A stretch of 64,000 nt of DNA from Hyphococcus lacteus (GCF_041058985.1 NZ_JBEHZE010000001.1:744001-808000), one strand, 5' to 3'; counted from the stretch's first letter, positions 1 through 8,930 are shown. Numbers and translations are program-made. Notes: generated by a model not told the origin, from the letters alone.

Positions 1-152
1 GCCGGCAAAGGCCGTTGGTTTCGCTCGATCAGGGTCACATATGATGCCGAAACCTCTAGGTCAGCGGCCATCTGTGCTTGTGTTAAACCAAGATCCCGAC
101 GAATACGCCGGATGCGAGGCCCCACATATAAGGGCTTGGTTTCTCTGGCCAT
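1..152 (-). CDS. Short-chain acyl-CoA-sensing transcriptional regulator, N-terminal part (ScfR/RamB-like)
   Basis: The gene is cut by the window edge; about 50 residues are visible from the ATG at 152, beginning MARETKPLYVGPRIRRIRRD. They form an XRE-type helix-turn-helix (LGLTQAQMAADLEVSASYV, followed by LIERNQRPLP). This start is characteristic of the RamB/ScfR family, whose later part (not visible here) binds short-chain acyl-CoA. The gene is divergent from isocitrate lyase across 252 bp, the usual arrangement for a regulator of the glyoxylate shunt. The DNA-binding class is secure; the acyl-CoA assignment rests on the N-terminal sequence and the neighbour. Confidence 0.8.
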   Translation of the reverse strand, partial: MARETKPLYVGPRIRRIRRDLGLTQAQMAADLEVSASYVTLIERNQRPLP

Positions 153-404
153 ACCACCCGGATTCCTGTCTTCATTCCAACATCATGTTTGTATAACGAC
201 CCGAAACAGCAATATTTCGAATCAGAAACAAACGCTAAATTACTAACTCATACCCAGTTATATGACAAAACTTACAATATAACAAATTTTTGAGAGTCCC
301 CACACACAACTACACCCACGTTTCGTTGTGCAGCGCCATATCGTCAGCTTATCGTCACGGCAAGCAGGGCGGTTAGCGCTCGTTCAAGCCACGAGGAGTT
401 CTTC
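153..404. promoter_or_regulatory. Divergent regulator/aceA promoter region
   Basis: This 252-bp AT-rich intergenic stretch lies between the divergent ScfR-like regulator and aceA. A ribosome-binding sequence GAGGAG at 393-398 sits six bases before the aceA ATG at 405. The regulator of this family normally binds here to control aceA and itself; I could not recognise a clear operator by eye. Confidence 0.5.
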
Positions 405-1694
405 ATGACTGATTTTGACAAACTTGTTCCCAACACACCCAAAGGGCGTTTTGACTACATTGAACGCAACTACTCAGCCTCCGACGTGGAGCGTCTGCGG
501 GGCTCTGTTCCGATCACCCATACGCTCGCTGAACGTGGCTCTAAGAAACTTTGGGAGCTTCTGAAATCAGAAGATTACATCAACGCCCTCGGCGCTTTGT
601 CTGGCAATCAGGCCGTTCAAATGGCGAAGGCCGGCTTGAAAGCGATCTATCTGTCGGGTTGGCAGGTTGCTGGCGATTCAAACGTCGCATCACAGACATA
701 CCCAGACCAATCGCTTTACCCAGCGAATTCCGGCCCCGAACTCGCAAAGCGTATCAACAACGCCTTGTCTCGCGCAGACCAAATTGAATTTTCCGAAGGC
801 AACGTAAAACGCGACTACTACCTTCCGATCGTTGCTGACGCCGAGGCCGGATTTGGCGGGCCACTCAACTGCTATGAGCTTATGAAATCCTATATCGAAG
901 CGGGTGCCGCTGGGGTTCACTTCGAAGACCAACTCGCATCCGAGAAAAAATGTGGCCACCTCGGTGGTAAAGTGTTGATCCCGACAAAAGCACACGAACG
1001 CAACCTAAACGCAGCTCGCCTTGCTGCTGATGTTGCCGGCGTGCCAACAGTTCTCGTTGCTCGTACTGACGCTGAATCGGCAAAGCTGATTACATCCGAC
1101 ATTGACGAGCGCGACCATGATTTCATCGATTTCGACCAAGGTCGCACACCAGAAGGCTTCTATCGCCTTAAAGAAGGTGTTGGCGTTGATCATTGTATTG
1201 CTCGTGGCCTGAACTATGCGAAATGCGCAGACCTAATTTGGTGGGAAACATCGAAACCAAATCTCGACGAAGCTCGCCGCTTCGCTGAGGCCATTCAAAA
1301 AGCATATCCCGGTAAAATGATGGCGTATAACTGCTCACCGTCATTCAACTGGGAAGCCAATCTCGACAAAGAAACGATTGCGAAATACCAGCGCGAACTT
1401 GGCGCAATGGGCTACAAGTTCCAGTTCGTTACGCTGGCTGGTTTCCACGCCCTCAACCATTCAATGTTCCAGCTCGCGAGCGGATATCGCGACCGCGGCA
1501 TGGCAGCATATTCAGAACTTCAGCAAGCTGAATTTGATTCAGAAAAAGACGGATACGAAGCAACACGCCACCAACGCGAAGTTGGCACCGGCTATTTCGA
1601 CCTTGTTGCAAACACACTTTCGGGCGGTCAATCATCAACAACTGCGATGAACGAATCCACAGAGACCGCCCAGTTTAAGCCCGCGGCAGAGTAA
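405..1694 (+). CDS. aceA: Isocitrate lyase
   Basis: Cleaves isocitrate to glyoxylate and succinate, the first step of the glyoxylate shunt that allows growth on acetate or fatty acids; cytosolic. The 429-residue length fits the short bacterial form. The family signature KKCGHLGGKV lies at residues 181-190 with the catalytic Cys183, and the magnesium/substrate region DAEAGFGG at about 145-152. NCSPSFNW follows near residue 306. The start has a GAGGAG site six bases upstream. The divergent acyl-CoA-sensing regulator is its likely controller, and a strong hairpin terminator follows at 1741. Malate synthase, the partner enzyme, is not in the window. Confidence 0.97.
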   Translation: MTDFDKLVPNTPKGRFDYIERNYSASDVERLRGSVPITHTLAERGSKKLWELLKSEDYINALGALSGNQAVQMAKAGLKAIYLSGWQVAGDSNVASQTYPDQSLYPANSGPELAKRINNALSRADQIEFSEGNVKRDYYLPIVADAEAGFGGPLNCYELMKSYIEAGAAGVHFEDQLASEKKCGHLGGKVLIPTKAHERNLNAARLAADVAGVPTVLVARTDAESAKLITSDIDERDHDFIDFDQGRTPEGFYRLKEGVGVDHCIARGLNYAKCADLIWWETSKPNLDEARRFAEAIQKAYPGKMMAYNCSPSFNWEANLDKETIAKYQRELGAMGYKFQFVTLAGFHALNHSMFQLASGYRDRGMAAYSELQQAEFDSEKDGYEATRHQREVGTGYFDLVANTLSGGQSSTTAMNESTETAQFKPAAE

Positions 1695-1740
1695 GCCCCG
1701 GACTTAGGTGCCTCTTTTCAGGGAGGATGCACCACCTAAA

Positions 1741-1774
1741 GCCGCCGTGATGTAAAAATCGCGGCGGCTTTTTT
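1741..1774 (+). terminator. Rho-independent terminator of aceA
   Basis: A GC-rich inverted repeat (GCCGCCGTGAT and ATCGCGGCGGC with an 11-12-nt loop) is followed by TTTTTT. It begins 46 bp after the aceA stop codon and abuts the end of the convergent phosphodiesterase gene. Confidence 0.9.
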
Positions 1775-1775
1775 G

Positions 1776-2888
1776 TCAGTCCTCACCGTCCGCAAGCGCA
1801 TCCCTAAGGTCTGCCCCAATATCGGGAAAGTCAGTAAAAACGCCATCGACCCCAGCCGCGAAATATCTGTAAAATTCAACTTCCGCATCGCTTTTCACGA
1901 CCTTGGCGGCAATCGAGTCAACAGGAAAGCTAATCGTCGCAACCCCTGGGCCCGCGGGCTGGTCTTTACGGAATGTCCACGGATGAACAAGCAATCCAAG
2001 CTCATGCGCGCGGGTAACAAAGTCCACGCCACCAAGTATCGGAACGTCCGGCAGCACGATTGCTTTCGCGGGGCCAACACCATCCGCATACGCTGCGATC
2101 TCCGCAAGCGGAATATTTGAACCGCTACCGGGACTCTCTTCATGGACAAGTTGAATGAGTTTCGCGTCAGTTTTTCCCGAGATTCGCTTCAAAATACTTG
2201 GCCCAAAGGACTGAATATATACTGGCCCCGCATCAAATCCACGTAATGCAGACAGCATCGGATCTTCGAAATCAAGCCCAATGCTTTCAAGATAATCCGG
2301 ATGCTTCGTTTCGGGATATACGCCCACAGACCGATTTAATGTTTTCGCTTGCTCTGTAGCAAGGGTCAGAATTTCATCAAATGTCGGGATTTCATATTGC
2401 CCATCATATTCGGTCGACCTACCAGGGAAAGCCTGTCGAGCACGTAACGATTTTATCTCCGCGAGCGTAAAGTCTTCGGCCCACCAATCCTCCCTCGCCT
2501 CACCATTAGGATCAGGGTTTCGCCGCTTTTTGTCAGCGAATTCCGGATGGTCCGCGACGTCCGTGCTTGTCGATAAATAACGGTCATGGCGCGCGACCAA
2601 AACGCCATCTTTTGTGAAAACCAAGTCTGGCTCGATCACATCGGCACCTTGTGCAATCGCAAGCTCATACCCGGCCAATGTATGCTCCGGCCGGTATCCG
2701 CTCGCCCCGCGATGGGCGATAATAATCGGGGGCGTACCGCTTAACGTGGACCATTTCATCGACGAAACACCTTGTGAAGCATCGCTCGACCCAGCATCAA
2801 CTGGCCTATCCGTTGGGGCGCAAGATACGCCCAAAACGAACACAACTGACACCAACAATGTCGATCCGACCAACTTTCTAACCATCAT
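1776..2888 (-). CDS. Glycerophosphodiester phosphodiesterase, secreted (GlpQ/UgpQ family)
   Basis: Hydrolyses glycerophosphodiesters to glycerol-3-phosphate and an alcohol, a route for phospholipid headgroup scavenging. The catalytic signature HRGASGYRPEHT starts at residue 59. Glu86 and Asp88 of IEPDLV and His101 of VARHD supply the metal and acid-base positions of the GDPD fold. The N-terminus is a signal sequence (hydrophobic 6-22) ending GVSC-A. That resembles a lipobox but has Gly at -3, so periplasmic or lipoprotein fate is unresolved. At 370 residues it matches the periplasmic GlpQ class rather than the short cytosolic UgpQ. It is convergent with aceA. Either of the two adjacent initial Met codons could be the start. 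Confidence 0.9.
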   Translation of the reverse strand: MMVRKLVGSTLLVSVVFVLGVSCAPTDRPVDAGSSDASQGVSSMKWSTLSGTPPIIIAHRGASGYRPEHTLAGYELAIAQGADVIEPDLVFTKDGVLVARHDRYLSTSTDVADHPEFADKKRRNPDPNGEAREDWWAEDFTLAEIKSLRARQAFPGRSTEYDGQYEIPTFDEILTLATEQAKTLNRSVGVYPETKHPDYLESIGLDFEDPMLSALRGFDAGPVYIQSFGPSILKRISGKTDAKLIQLVHEESPGSGSNIPLAEIAAYADGVGPAKAIVLPDVPILGGVDFVTRAHELGLLVHPWTFRKDQPAGPGVATISFPVDSIAAKVVKSDAEVEFYRYFAAGVDGVFTDFPDIGADLRDALADGED

Positions 2889-2940
2889 TCACACCGCTTT
2901 CCGCGCTGTAAATGGCCATGAAATAATCAGTAATTCAACC

Positions 2941-3612
2941 TTAGCGACGCCTCTGCCGCCTCCCTTGTGGCCGTTGGCCTTCGCCGCGCGAGCCTGCTTG
3001 TCCGCGGGCACCTTCTGGCGCCACGAACGAAGCCATTTCGATTTTGCGATATTCCGCCGCGCGCTCGTGAGCGAGGGCCAAGTCTGCGGGTGAAAGCTGG
3101 CCGTTGATGTGGTTGATCACAGGGTTTGGAATATCAGGAAGGCTAAAAACATTGCGCGAACCATTACGGTCATAGATTGTGGCCCACATCATTGCTTCTA
3201 TCGGGTCACTCGCGACTCGTTCATCGGAAAACACCTTCAGGCCACTAAGCACCTCGGCTAATTTTCCCTGCGCGCGTGGATTACCGGCCCATGCAGCGCG
3301 CCGCAACCACAATAGCCCTTCAGATCGGAACAGCGCTTCCTCTATGGTGTTTTCTGTTGCGACCTCTAATAGACAAGCCCCAAGTTCGAACTGCGCTACT
3401 TCGTAGCCTGCCCCATAAGACGAAACGATTCGATAAGCGGGGATCGCACGCGCACACCCTTGCTGGGCTTGCGTATCTCGGGCCTTTGCAAGCAAAGCCG
3501 AAGGCTGATTCACCCCAACAGGCCCGCCACCTTGACGGCCACCCTTCGGTGAAGACGAACAAGCGGCGACCGCAGACAGAAGAACAATAATGGTCAGTGA
3601 ACGAAGAAACAT
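2941..3612 (-). CDS. Lipoprotein with a Sel1-like region
   Basis: A 223-residue protein with a clear lipoprotein signal: a hydrophobic stretch, then VAAC with the acceptor Cys at 18. Between about residues 70 and 130 it has the alternating small and aromatic pattern of Sel1/TPR-like helices (YEVAQFELGACLL, WLRRAAWAGNPRAQGKLAEV). The C-terminus is an unusual basic Gly/Arg/Gln-rich tail (from about residue 198). Sel1-type lipoproteins usually mediate protein-protein contacts at the envelope; no specific role can be given. A 15-bp palindrome lies about 140 bp upstream. Confidence 0.65.
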   Translation of the reverse strand: MFLRSLTIIVLLSAVAACSSSPKGGRQGGGPVGVNQPSALLAKARDTQAQQGCARAIPAYRIVSSYGAGYEVAQFELGACLLEVATENTIEEALFRSEGLLWLRRAAWAGNPRAQGKLAEVLSGLKVFSDERVASDPIEAMMWATIYDRNGSRNVFSLPDIPNPVINHINGQLSPADLALAHERAAEYRKIEMASFVAPEGARGQAGSRGEGQRPQGRRQRRR

Positions 3613-3750
3613 AATTGGGGCTTTCTAGACAAGGTGATAGAGAAATTTGAACTTCGTAGTTAAACGACACGCCGTGGGCATTCCGTCGAAATAATATTTT
3701 CATCTTTTTACGACGGAGATTAGCGCCTCTACCGTTTATGTACTGGGTTC

Positions 3751-3765
3751 GGTGATTTAATCACC
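3751..3765. promoter_or_regulatory. 15-bp palindrome, operator candidate
   Basis: GGTGATT-T-AATCACC is a perfect 7-bp inverted repeat around a single central base. It lies 139 bp upstream of the Sel1-like lipoprotein start (3612), in a 280-bp intergenic stretch. The compact dyad suggests a protein-binding site rather than a terminator, since no T-run follows on either strand. Confidence 0.35.
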
Positions 3766-3834
3766 CACTAGCGTTGTCACCCCATCACCATTGGTGCCCC
3801 TCCAATGACGACGATAACGCGAACCCTTCCTCGT

Positions 3835-3872
3835 AAAAAAACCCGGATGAGTTCGCTCATCCGGGTTTTTTT
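3835..3872. terminator. Bidirectional-looking terminator with a TTCG loop
   Basis: An 11-bp perfect stem (3841-3851 with 3856-3866) closes on a TTCG tetraloop and is flanked by A6 on one side and T6 on the other. It starts about 20 bp beyond the stop of the minus-strand gene at 3893, so it most likely ends that transcript. It would also work on the plus strand. Confidence 0.9.
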
Positions 3873-3892
3873 ACGCTCAAAAGAAAAAGCTG

Positions 3893-4453
3893 TTAGCTCT
3901 TTTCTTGCGCCTCCATATAGGCGTCAAGCTCAGGTTTTACTGATCTAACCGCCTTGATATCTTCGGCAGGCGCACTCTGCACTGCGTCAATCATCACCAT
4001 CGCAGCTTCCATTTGCGTTTTCATTTCTGGCGGCATCATATCAAGCATAGAGCGGTCCATCTCTTTTAGGGCCGCCATGGCTTGCGGGTCATCCTCTTGC
4101 ATTCGCAATGCCAGATACGCGACCATAACGCGGTCGCCAACGCCGCTCCACTCTTCCGCATTAAAACCATGCGGCTTGATCATTTTTGAAAACTTTGCGT
4201 GATCAGCAGGATAGTTCGCCTTCAGCGCAGTGAGCGCTTTTGTATAAGGCATAAATTTTTCGCCTGCTTTGGGTTGGGTATCTATCGCTAGCCGTTCCGT
4301 TTTACCTGCCGCTTCGAGGTCCGCACCGAACCCATTCACCGTTTCCAAACTTTCGACAAAGCGTTTAGCCTGATCATCCGTAAGCGTATCGCCAGCTATT
4401 GCATTTGTGACAAGCACAAACACCAAGCTTAAACTTGTCAATATTCTTTTCAT
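3893..4453 (-). CDS. Secreted protein of unknown function
   Basis: I chose the ATG at 4453 because GGGGGAG precedes it at good spacing and it opens a clean signal peptide (MKRILTSLSLVFVLVTNAIA-GDT, about 20 residues). The longer reading upstream lacks such a site. The mature part of about 165 residues is predicted helical and acidic, with several Met-rich segments (SMLDMMPPEMKTQMEAAMVM). I recognise no domain. It has its own terminator at 3835-3872. Confidence 0.6.
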   Translation of the reverse strand: MKRILTSLSLVFVLVTNAIAGDTLTDDQAKRFVESLETVNGFGADLEAAGKTERLAIDTQPKAGEKFMPYTKALTALKANYPADHAKFSKMIKPHGFNAEEWSGVGDRVMVAYLALRMQEDDPQAMAALKEMDRSMLDMMPPEMKTQMEAAMVMIDAVQSAPAEDIKAVRSVKPELDAYMEAQEKS

Positions 4454-4545
4454 AACGTCTCCCCCGATTTTATTTAGCGCCCGATGGCACGATAAGAATA
4501 AACACGTTGTACTTTCTATCACACTTCAGCACCAGCGTTATATGA

Positions 4546-4965
4546 TCAATCGTTAAGGGTAGGCCGTGTTCTGTGCGACTTTTTTTCGCCCTGACGCCGT
4601 TTTTCCTCAACCCGTTTACGTTTTTGGTTAAGTGAAACACGGCTTTTTTTACGCGGTTTGGGCGGAATGGACGCCCGCTCGATCATGACCACAAGACGCT
4701 CGCGCGCATCTGCACGATTGCGCTCTTGTATGCGGAAGCGGCGAGCATCGATGATCAGTTCGCCGTCTTTCGTCATACGGCGGCCCGCGATGGACGCCAG
4801 TCGTCGTTTTACGGCTTCATCAATAGATGGTGAGTTTTTTACGTTAAAACGAAGCTGTACCGCCGTTTCAACTTTATTGACATTTTGCCCCCCAGGGCCG
4901 GAAGCCCGAATAAAGCTCTCTATCAATTCCCATTCCTGAATTTCTATTTGATCCGTGACGCGCAT
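4546..4965 (-). CDS. arfB: Alternative ribosome-rescue factor / peptidyl-tRNA hydrolase ArfB
   Basis: Rescues stalled ribosomes lacking a stop codon by hydrolysing peptidyl-tRNA in the A site. The release-factor catalytic motif is plain: ASGPGGQNVNKVE with GGQ at residues 25-27. The C-terminal tail is very basic (RKKSRVSLNQKRKRVEEKRR), the part that enters the empty mRNA channel. With the start at MRVTDQIEI (4965) the protein is 139 residues, the usual size. It begins one base after the rlmN stop, so the two genes are probably cotranscribed. Confidence 0.93.
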   Translation of the reverse strand: MRVTDQIEIQEWELIESFIRASGPGGQNVNKVETAVQLRFNVKNSPSIDEAVKRRLASIAGRRMTKDGELIIDARRFRIQERNRADARERLVVMIERASIPPKPRKKSRVSLNQKRKRVEEKRRQGEKKSHRTRPTLND

Positions 4966-4966
4966 C

Positions 4967-6136
4967 TTAGACCGCGTTCGCCGCTGCCTCGCGCCGGACG
5001 TCACTTGCGCGCTTTTTGACGCTTTCTGATTTCAGCTGCCCACAGGCCGCAAAAATATCGCGCCCACGCGGCGTACGAATAGGCGAGGCATACCCCGCGC
5101 GTGAGATAATCTCTGCAAAAGCTTCAATCCGTTCCCATGAAGAACATTCATAGGGCGCGCTTGGCCATGGATTAAAAGGAATAAGATTAATTTTTGCAGG
5201 AATACCTTTGAGCAACCGGACCAGCGCCCGCGCTTCGGCATCGCTATCATTCACGTCCTTTAGCATCACATATTCAAACGTAATGCGCCGCGCGTTTGAA
5301 GCACCAGGATAGTTACGGCAAGCATCAAGCAATTCCGCGATTGGAAATTTGCGATTGATTGGAACCAGCACATCGCGCAACGGATCATTCGTGGCGTGCA
5401 ACGAGATCGCCAACATCGCAGCAGTTTCTTCACCCAATCGTTTAAAATCAGGAACGACGCCAGACGTTGAAACCGTAATCCGCCGCCGAGAAATCGAAAT
5501 ACCGTCGCCATCAGAAATAACGTCAATCGCTTTTGAGACGTTATCGAGATTATAAAGCGGCTCGCCCATGCCCATAAAGACGATATTGGAAAGCCGCCGC
5601 GCATCCGCGTTGGATGGCCATTCTTCTAAGTCGTCTTTTACCGCCAAAACCTGATTAACGATCTCGGCTGCCGTCAGATTACGGACAAGTTTTTGCGTGC
5701 CGGTGTGACAGAACGTACAAGCCAGCGTACATCCGACTTGCGAGGAAACACAAAGCGCGCCCGAGCGGCCCACATCAGGAATGTATACACACTCGACCTC
5801 GACCCCCGGCCCCAACCGGAGCAAGTATTTGCGCGTACCGTCGACCGAGACAAGGCGCTCGGTGACTTCCGGGCGAGCGACCACAAAATGCTCTGCCAGA
5901 CCCGCCCGCATGTCCTTAGCGATGTCGGTCATAGCCGCAAAATCGGTCACGCCATGCTGGTAAATCCAGCGCCAGACCTGATTGCTACGCATTTTTGCTT
6001 TTTTCTCGTCCAACCCAAAAGCCTCGCCCAATAGCTGGGCGATCTCCGGACGGGTCAGACCCGCGAGATTTTTGGGTGCCGCACAACCCGCATTCAGCGG
6101 ACCTTCTGGCCGTTTTGATAGATCGAGACTTGTCAT
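4967..6136 (-). CDS. rlmN: Dual-specificity 23S rRNA A2503 / tRNA A37 C2-methyltransferase RlmN
   Basis: A radical-SAM enzyme that methylates C2 of A2503 in 23S rRNA and A37 in some tRNAs. The iron-sulfur cysteines are Cys136, Cys140 and Cys143 (GCTLACTFCHTGTQ). The SAM-contacting GMGEPLYN follows, and the C-terminal methyl-relay cysteine lies in FAACGQLKSE (about Cys365). The 389-residue length is typical. It is followed one base later by arfB, giving a small translation-quality operon. Confidence 0.97.
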   Translation of the reverse strand: MTSLDLSKRPEGPLNAGCAAPKNLAGLTRPEIAQLLGEAFGLDEKKAKMRSNQVWRWIYQHGVTDFAAMTDIAKDMRAGLAEHFVVARPEVTERLVSVDGTRKYLLRLGPGVEVECVYIPDVGRSGALCVSSQVGCTLACTFCHTGTQKLVRNLTAAEIVNQVLAVKDDLEEWPSNADARRLSNIVFMGMGEPLYNLDNVSKAIDVISDGDGISISRRRITVSTSGVVPDFKRLGEETAAMLAISLHATNDPLRDVLVPINRKFPIAELLDACRNYPGASNARRITFEYVMLKDVNDSDAEARALVRLLKGIPAKINLIPFNPWPSAPYECSSWERIEAFAEIISRAGYASPIRTPRGRDIFAACGQLKSESVKKRASDVRREAAANAV

Positions 6137-6175
6137 AATAGGCCGGATATAGGGCCTCGGGGCCCAATTCGCAAT

Positions 6176-6670
6176 CTATGCTTTTTGCTGTCCTTTTGCG
6201 ATCCGAGCACGCTCCAAGCTGGCTTCCGGCCAATAGTCCCGCGCGGCATAATACTCTTTCACCACTGGAATTTCATGAGAGAGCGAAACCCACGATTGTT
6301 TCGACATTGTATAGATATGAATATCGGGCGGAATATTATCGGGTTCATCCAGCGTTCCCACACGGACAAATGCAATTGCGGTGCCTGCGCCCGCATAATG
6401 GCTCCAGAGCGCAATATGACACGCAGGGCATCGGTGAAATTTCTGTCCGCGCCCACTATGCGATGGCGTATCAACCGATTGCGTCGTCCCGCTTAAAAGC
6501 TCTATGCATGTGGTTTCGATAAGGGCGTTAAGCGCGAATGCCGCACCAGTCTCTCGTTGGCACGACCGACAATGGCAACAATGTACGAACAATGGCGAAT
6601 TCGTCAGGCGATAACGAACATTGCCACACGCACATCCACCCTCCACAGAAAAATGCTCTTCCTCCTGCAT
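6176..6670 (-). CDS. GFA-family zinc protein (glutathione-dependent formaldehyde-activating-like)
   Basis: The CENP-V/GFA fold is indicated by its zinc cysteines: GGCACGNVRY, CCHCRSCQRETGAAF and FHRCPACHIALWS. The start at MQEEEHF (6670) is preceded by TTGGAGG at good spacing, better than the upstream Met. The true GFA enzyme condenses formaldehyde with glutathione, but most members of this broad family have no proven activity, so only the family is assigned. It stands alone between rlmN and an MFS gene. Confidence 0.85.
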   Translation of the reverse strand: MQEEEHFSVEGGCACGNVRYRLTNSPLFVHCCHCRSCQRETGAAFALNALIETTCIELLSGTTQSVDTPSHSGRGQKFHRCPACHIALWSHYAGAGTAIAFVRVGTLDEPDNIPPDIHIYTMSKQSWVSLSHEIPVVKEYYAARDYWPEASLERARIAKGQQKA

Positions 6671-6795
6671 CGGTGCCTCCAATTCAAAGACACCCAACAC
6701 TATCGCGTGATCGCGTCTTAGAAAAGCAAAAGACGAACATTATGCTGACAATCTAATTTGCAATCACCCGCGTGTCATGGTGAGACAGTACCAAC

Positions 6796-8130
6796 ATGGA
6801 AGAGCCACCCGCGATGGACCAACCATCGAACCCCTCGCACCCAACAAACACGGATTACTCGTCCAGTGCGACGAGCCCGCAAGAGCGACGCTTTGCAATT
6901 TATATTCTGTTGTTTGGCGCTGTCTGTGCAGGGATGGGCCAGACCATTGTATTTTCAGTTCTTCCGCCATTGGCACGACAAATCGGCCTGACAAACTTTC
7001 AGGTTGGATCAATATTTATGTTCTCGGCGATGGCGTGGGTCTTTACGGGCCCGCGATGGGGACGGATGAGCGACACGAAAGGACGAAAACCATTTATTCT
7101 GATTGGGATGTTTGGTTTTGCGCTATCGATGGTTCTATTCGGCGCATCGGTGCAGCTTGCGCTAGCAGGCGCGCTTTCGGGATTCCCGCTCTATCTGTTG
7201 ATGGTCGCTATGCGTAGCCTGTACGGCTTTATCGGATCTGCCGGCCCACCCTCCGCCCAAGCCTATATTGCTGACCGCACCTCGCAATTAGATCGTACCG
7301 CAGGCATTGCCGGATTTTCAGCAGCCTTCGGATTCGGTGCAATGCTTGGACCGGGGTTTGGTGCCGCCACATCACTTATCGCGCCGATTGCCCCCTTTTA
7401 TGCAACTGCGGCTTTAGGCGTCGTCATGCTTCTCGCGGTTTATAAATTTCTGCCGGAACGTACAGGCCCAACACAACGGAAAAATCGCGCCAAAGTCAAA
7501 ATTTCAGACCGGCGCCTTCTTCCGTTTTTGGTATTTGCGCTTGTTTTCGGGGTTATCAATGCGATCCCCATACAGACGATTGCATTCTATTTTATCGACC
7601 GCCTAGGGTACAATCATATTGATGCCACTAGATATGTCAGTATTGGCCTTACTGCTGGGGCGCTTTCATCGCTGTTTGGGCAACTTTTTATCGTTCGGCG
7701 ACTACGCCTAACGCCAGCGCGGCTCATGCGAATTGCTCCCGCGCTAATGGTCATTGGTCATGTTTTGATTCTCAGCTCCGCCGAATTGTTACCCGTCATT
7801 ATTGGAATGATGGTTGGGGGCCTTGGGGCCGGCCTCGCGATTCCAGCTTCAACTGCCGCCGCTTCGATGCGGGTTAGCGCAGAAGAACAAGGCGGCGCAA
7901 TTGGACTGGCTAACTCAGCCGGGGCAACCGGTTTTATTATTTCGCCGATGGTTGCATTTTCGCTTTACGAATGGTCCCCTGCAGCGCCTTACGTTTTATC
8001 GTCTAGTCTTGCAGCCGCCCTGCTAATTTTTGCATGGAGCAGCCGTGCGGTTGGCAATGCTGTGCCGCAAAGCGAAGACGGCCCCCCGCCCGAATCCGTT
8101 ACGGAACCGGCCGCCGCACCCTATCAATAG
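6796..8130 (+). CDS. Major facilitator superfamily efflux transporter (DHA1/TetA-like)
   Basis: A 444-residue, 12-helix MFS protein. The loop 2-3 signature is WGRMSDTKGRKPFILIG, and the segment GFSAAFGFGAMLGPGFGA resembles motif C of the proton-antiport drug exporters. A polar central loop (about 215-235, rich in Arg/Lys) separates the halves. The substrate is unknown. No regulator gene is adjacent in the same direction; it is convergent with the small HTH gene. ATG codons at 6796 and 6814 are both possible starts. Confidence 0.85.
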   Translation: MEEPPAMDQPSNPSHPTNTDYSSSATSPQERRFAIYILLFGAVCAGMGQTIVFSVLPPLARQIGLTNFQVGSIFMFSAMAWVFTGPRWGRMSDTKGRKPFILIGMFGFALSMVLFGASVQLALAGALSGFPLYLLMVAMRSLYGFIGSAGPPSAQAYIADRTSQLDRTAGIAGFSAAFGFGAMLGPGFGAATSLIAPIAPFYATAALGVVMLLAVYKFLPERTGPTQRKNRAKVKISDRRLLPFLVFALVFGVINAIPIQTIAFYFIDRLGYNHIDATRYVSIGLTAGALSSLFGQLFIVRRLRLTPARLMRIAPALMVIGHVLILSSAELLPVIIGMMVGGLGAGLAIPASTAAASMRVSAEEQGGAIGLANSAGATGFIISPMVAFSLYEWSPAAPYVLSSSLAAALLIFAWSSRAVGNAVPQSEDGPPPESVTEPAAAPYQ

Positions 8131-8132
8131 AA

Positions 8133-8339
8133 TTAATCGTCGTCGAAAAAAAGAATGTCACCGGGCTGGCATTTCAATTCTTTGCAAACCGCTTCGAGTG
8201 TAGAAAAACGGATTGCTTTTGCTTTGCCGGTTTTCAAAATGGATAGATTGGCGATCGTCACACCCACACGCTCTGACAATTCCGTCAGGGACATGCCGCG
8301 ATCAAGCAAGACGCGGTCGAGTTTTACCGAAATCGCCAT
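8133..8339 (-). CDS. Small XRE-family helix-turn-helix regulator
   Basis: A 68-residue stand-alone helix-turn-helix protein of the YozG type (SLTELSERVGVTIANLSILKTGKAKAIRFSTLEAVCKEL, with the usual QPGDIL ending). Such regulators are typically paired with DUF2975 membrane proteins, as here. Its ATG shares a base with the stop codon of the upstream DUF2975 gene (TAATG), so translation is coupled. It is the last gene of a five-gene minus-strand operon and probably acts at the CGATA/TATCG repeats near 9954-10004 (inference). Confidence 0.88.
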   Translation of the reverse strand: MAISVKLDRVLLDRGMSLTELSERVGVTIANLSILKTGKAKAIRFSTLEAVCKELKCQPGDILFFDDD

Positions 8340-8920
8340 TATACAGTTAAATCCTGTTCTTCTTTAAGGTCCGTTCCATGACGGAAAATTGTCGCCAAAG
8401 AAAACGCGATCAGAACACCAATCCACGGCGCTGTTGAAAGCCCCATCTCGACGCCTTCAACGCTTATTAAGCCCATCCCTTGCAATACCGCTCCGGTGAG
8501 CCAAACAAAATAAATCGATAATTGCGCCGCGGCACCGACAAACCCGATCTTCCTCAAGCGCGCACCATTATCACGCGCAAAGGCATTATCATTTTGCACA
8601 TTGCGCAAAATCGCCAACATCTGCGCGATCACATAGATCCCGAAAGTGACAGAAATCAGCAAAAACAACGATTCAATGACGAGCCCCGATTGGGTCATCC
8701 GTTCGTTCACTTCAATACCTAGGTAAAGTGTCGGCCATTTTGCATCCAAGTCTTCGGGATTGGAGCCGATATATTTGGGCCAATTAGAGCCAGCGAAATA
8801 ATAATATGGAACCGCCAAATAGTTGAGGATCAAAATCGCGCGCGTGTATATCAACAACGTTATCAGCATACTGACTGAACGCAGTGTTGTAGATTTTGAT
8901 TTGGATTCCATTTTATGCAC
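8339..8920 (-). CDS. DUF2975 membrane protein (second copy)
   Basis: A 193-residue protein with four predicted membrane segments (around 15-38, 75-98, 118-140 and 155-175). It has the family features LRNVQNDNAFARDNGARLRKIG and the C-terminal HGTDLKEEQDLTV. The last eight residues, KEEQDLTV, match the neighbouring paralogue at 8931. It is coupled by TAATG to the HTH gene. DUF2975 proteins next to YozG-like regulators are common; their activity is not established. The start may be GTG at 8920 or ATG at 8911. Confidence 0.82.
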   Translation of the reverse strand: MHKMESKSKSTTLRSVSMLITLLIYTRAILILNYLAVPYYYFAGSNWPKYIGSNPEDLDAKWPTLYLGIEVNERMTQSGLVIESLFLLISVTFGIYVIAQMLAILRNVQNDNAFARDNGARLRKIGFVGAAAQLSIYFVWLTGAVLQGMGLISVEGVEMGLSTAPWIGVLIAFSLATIFRHGTDLKEEQDLTV

Positions 8921-8930
8921 TGTTTTGAAC

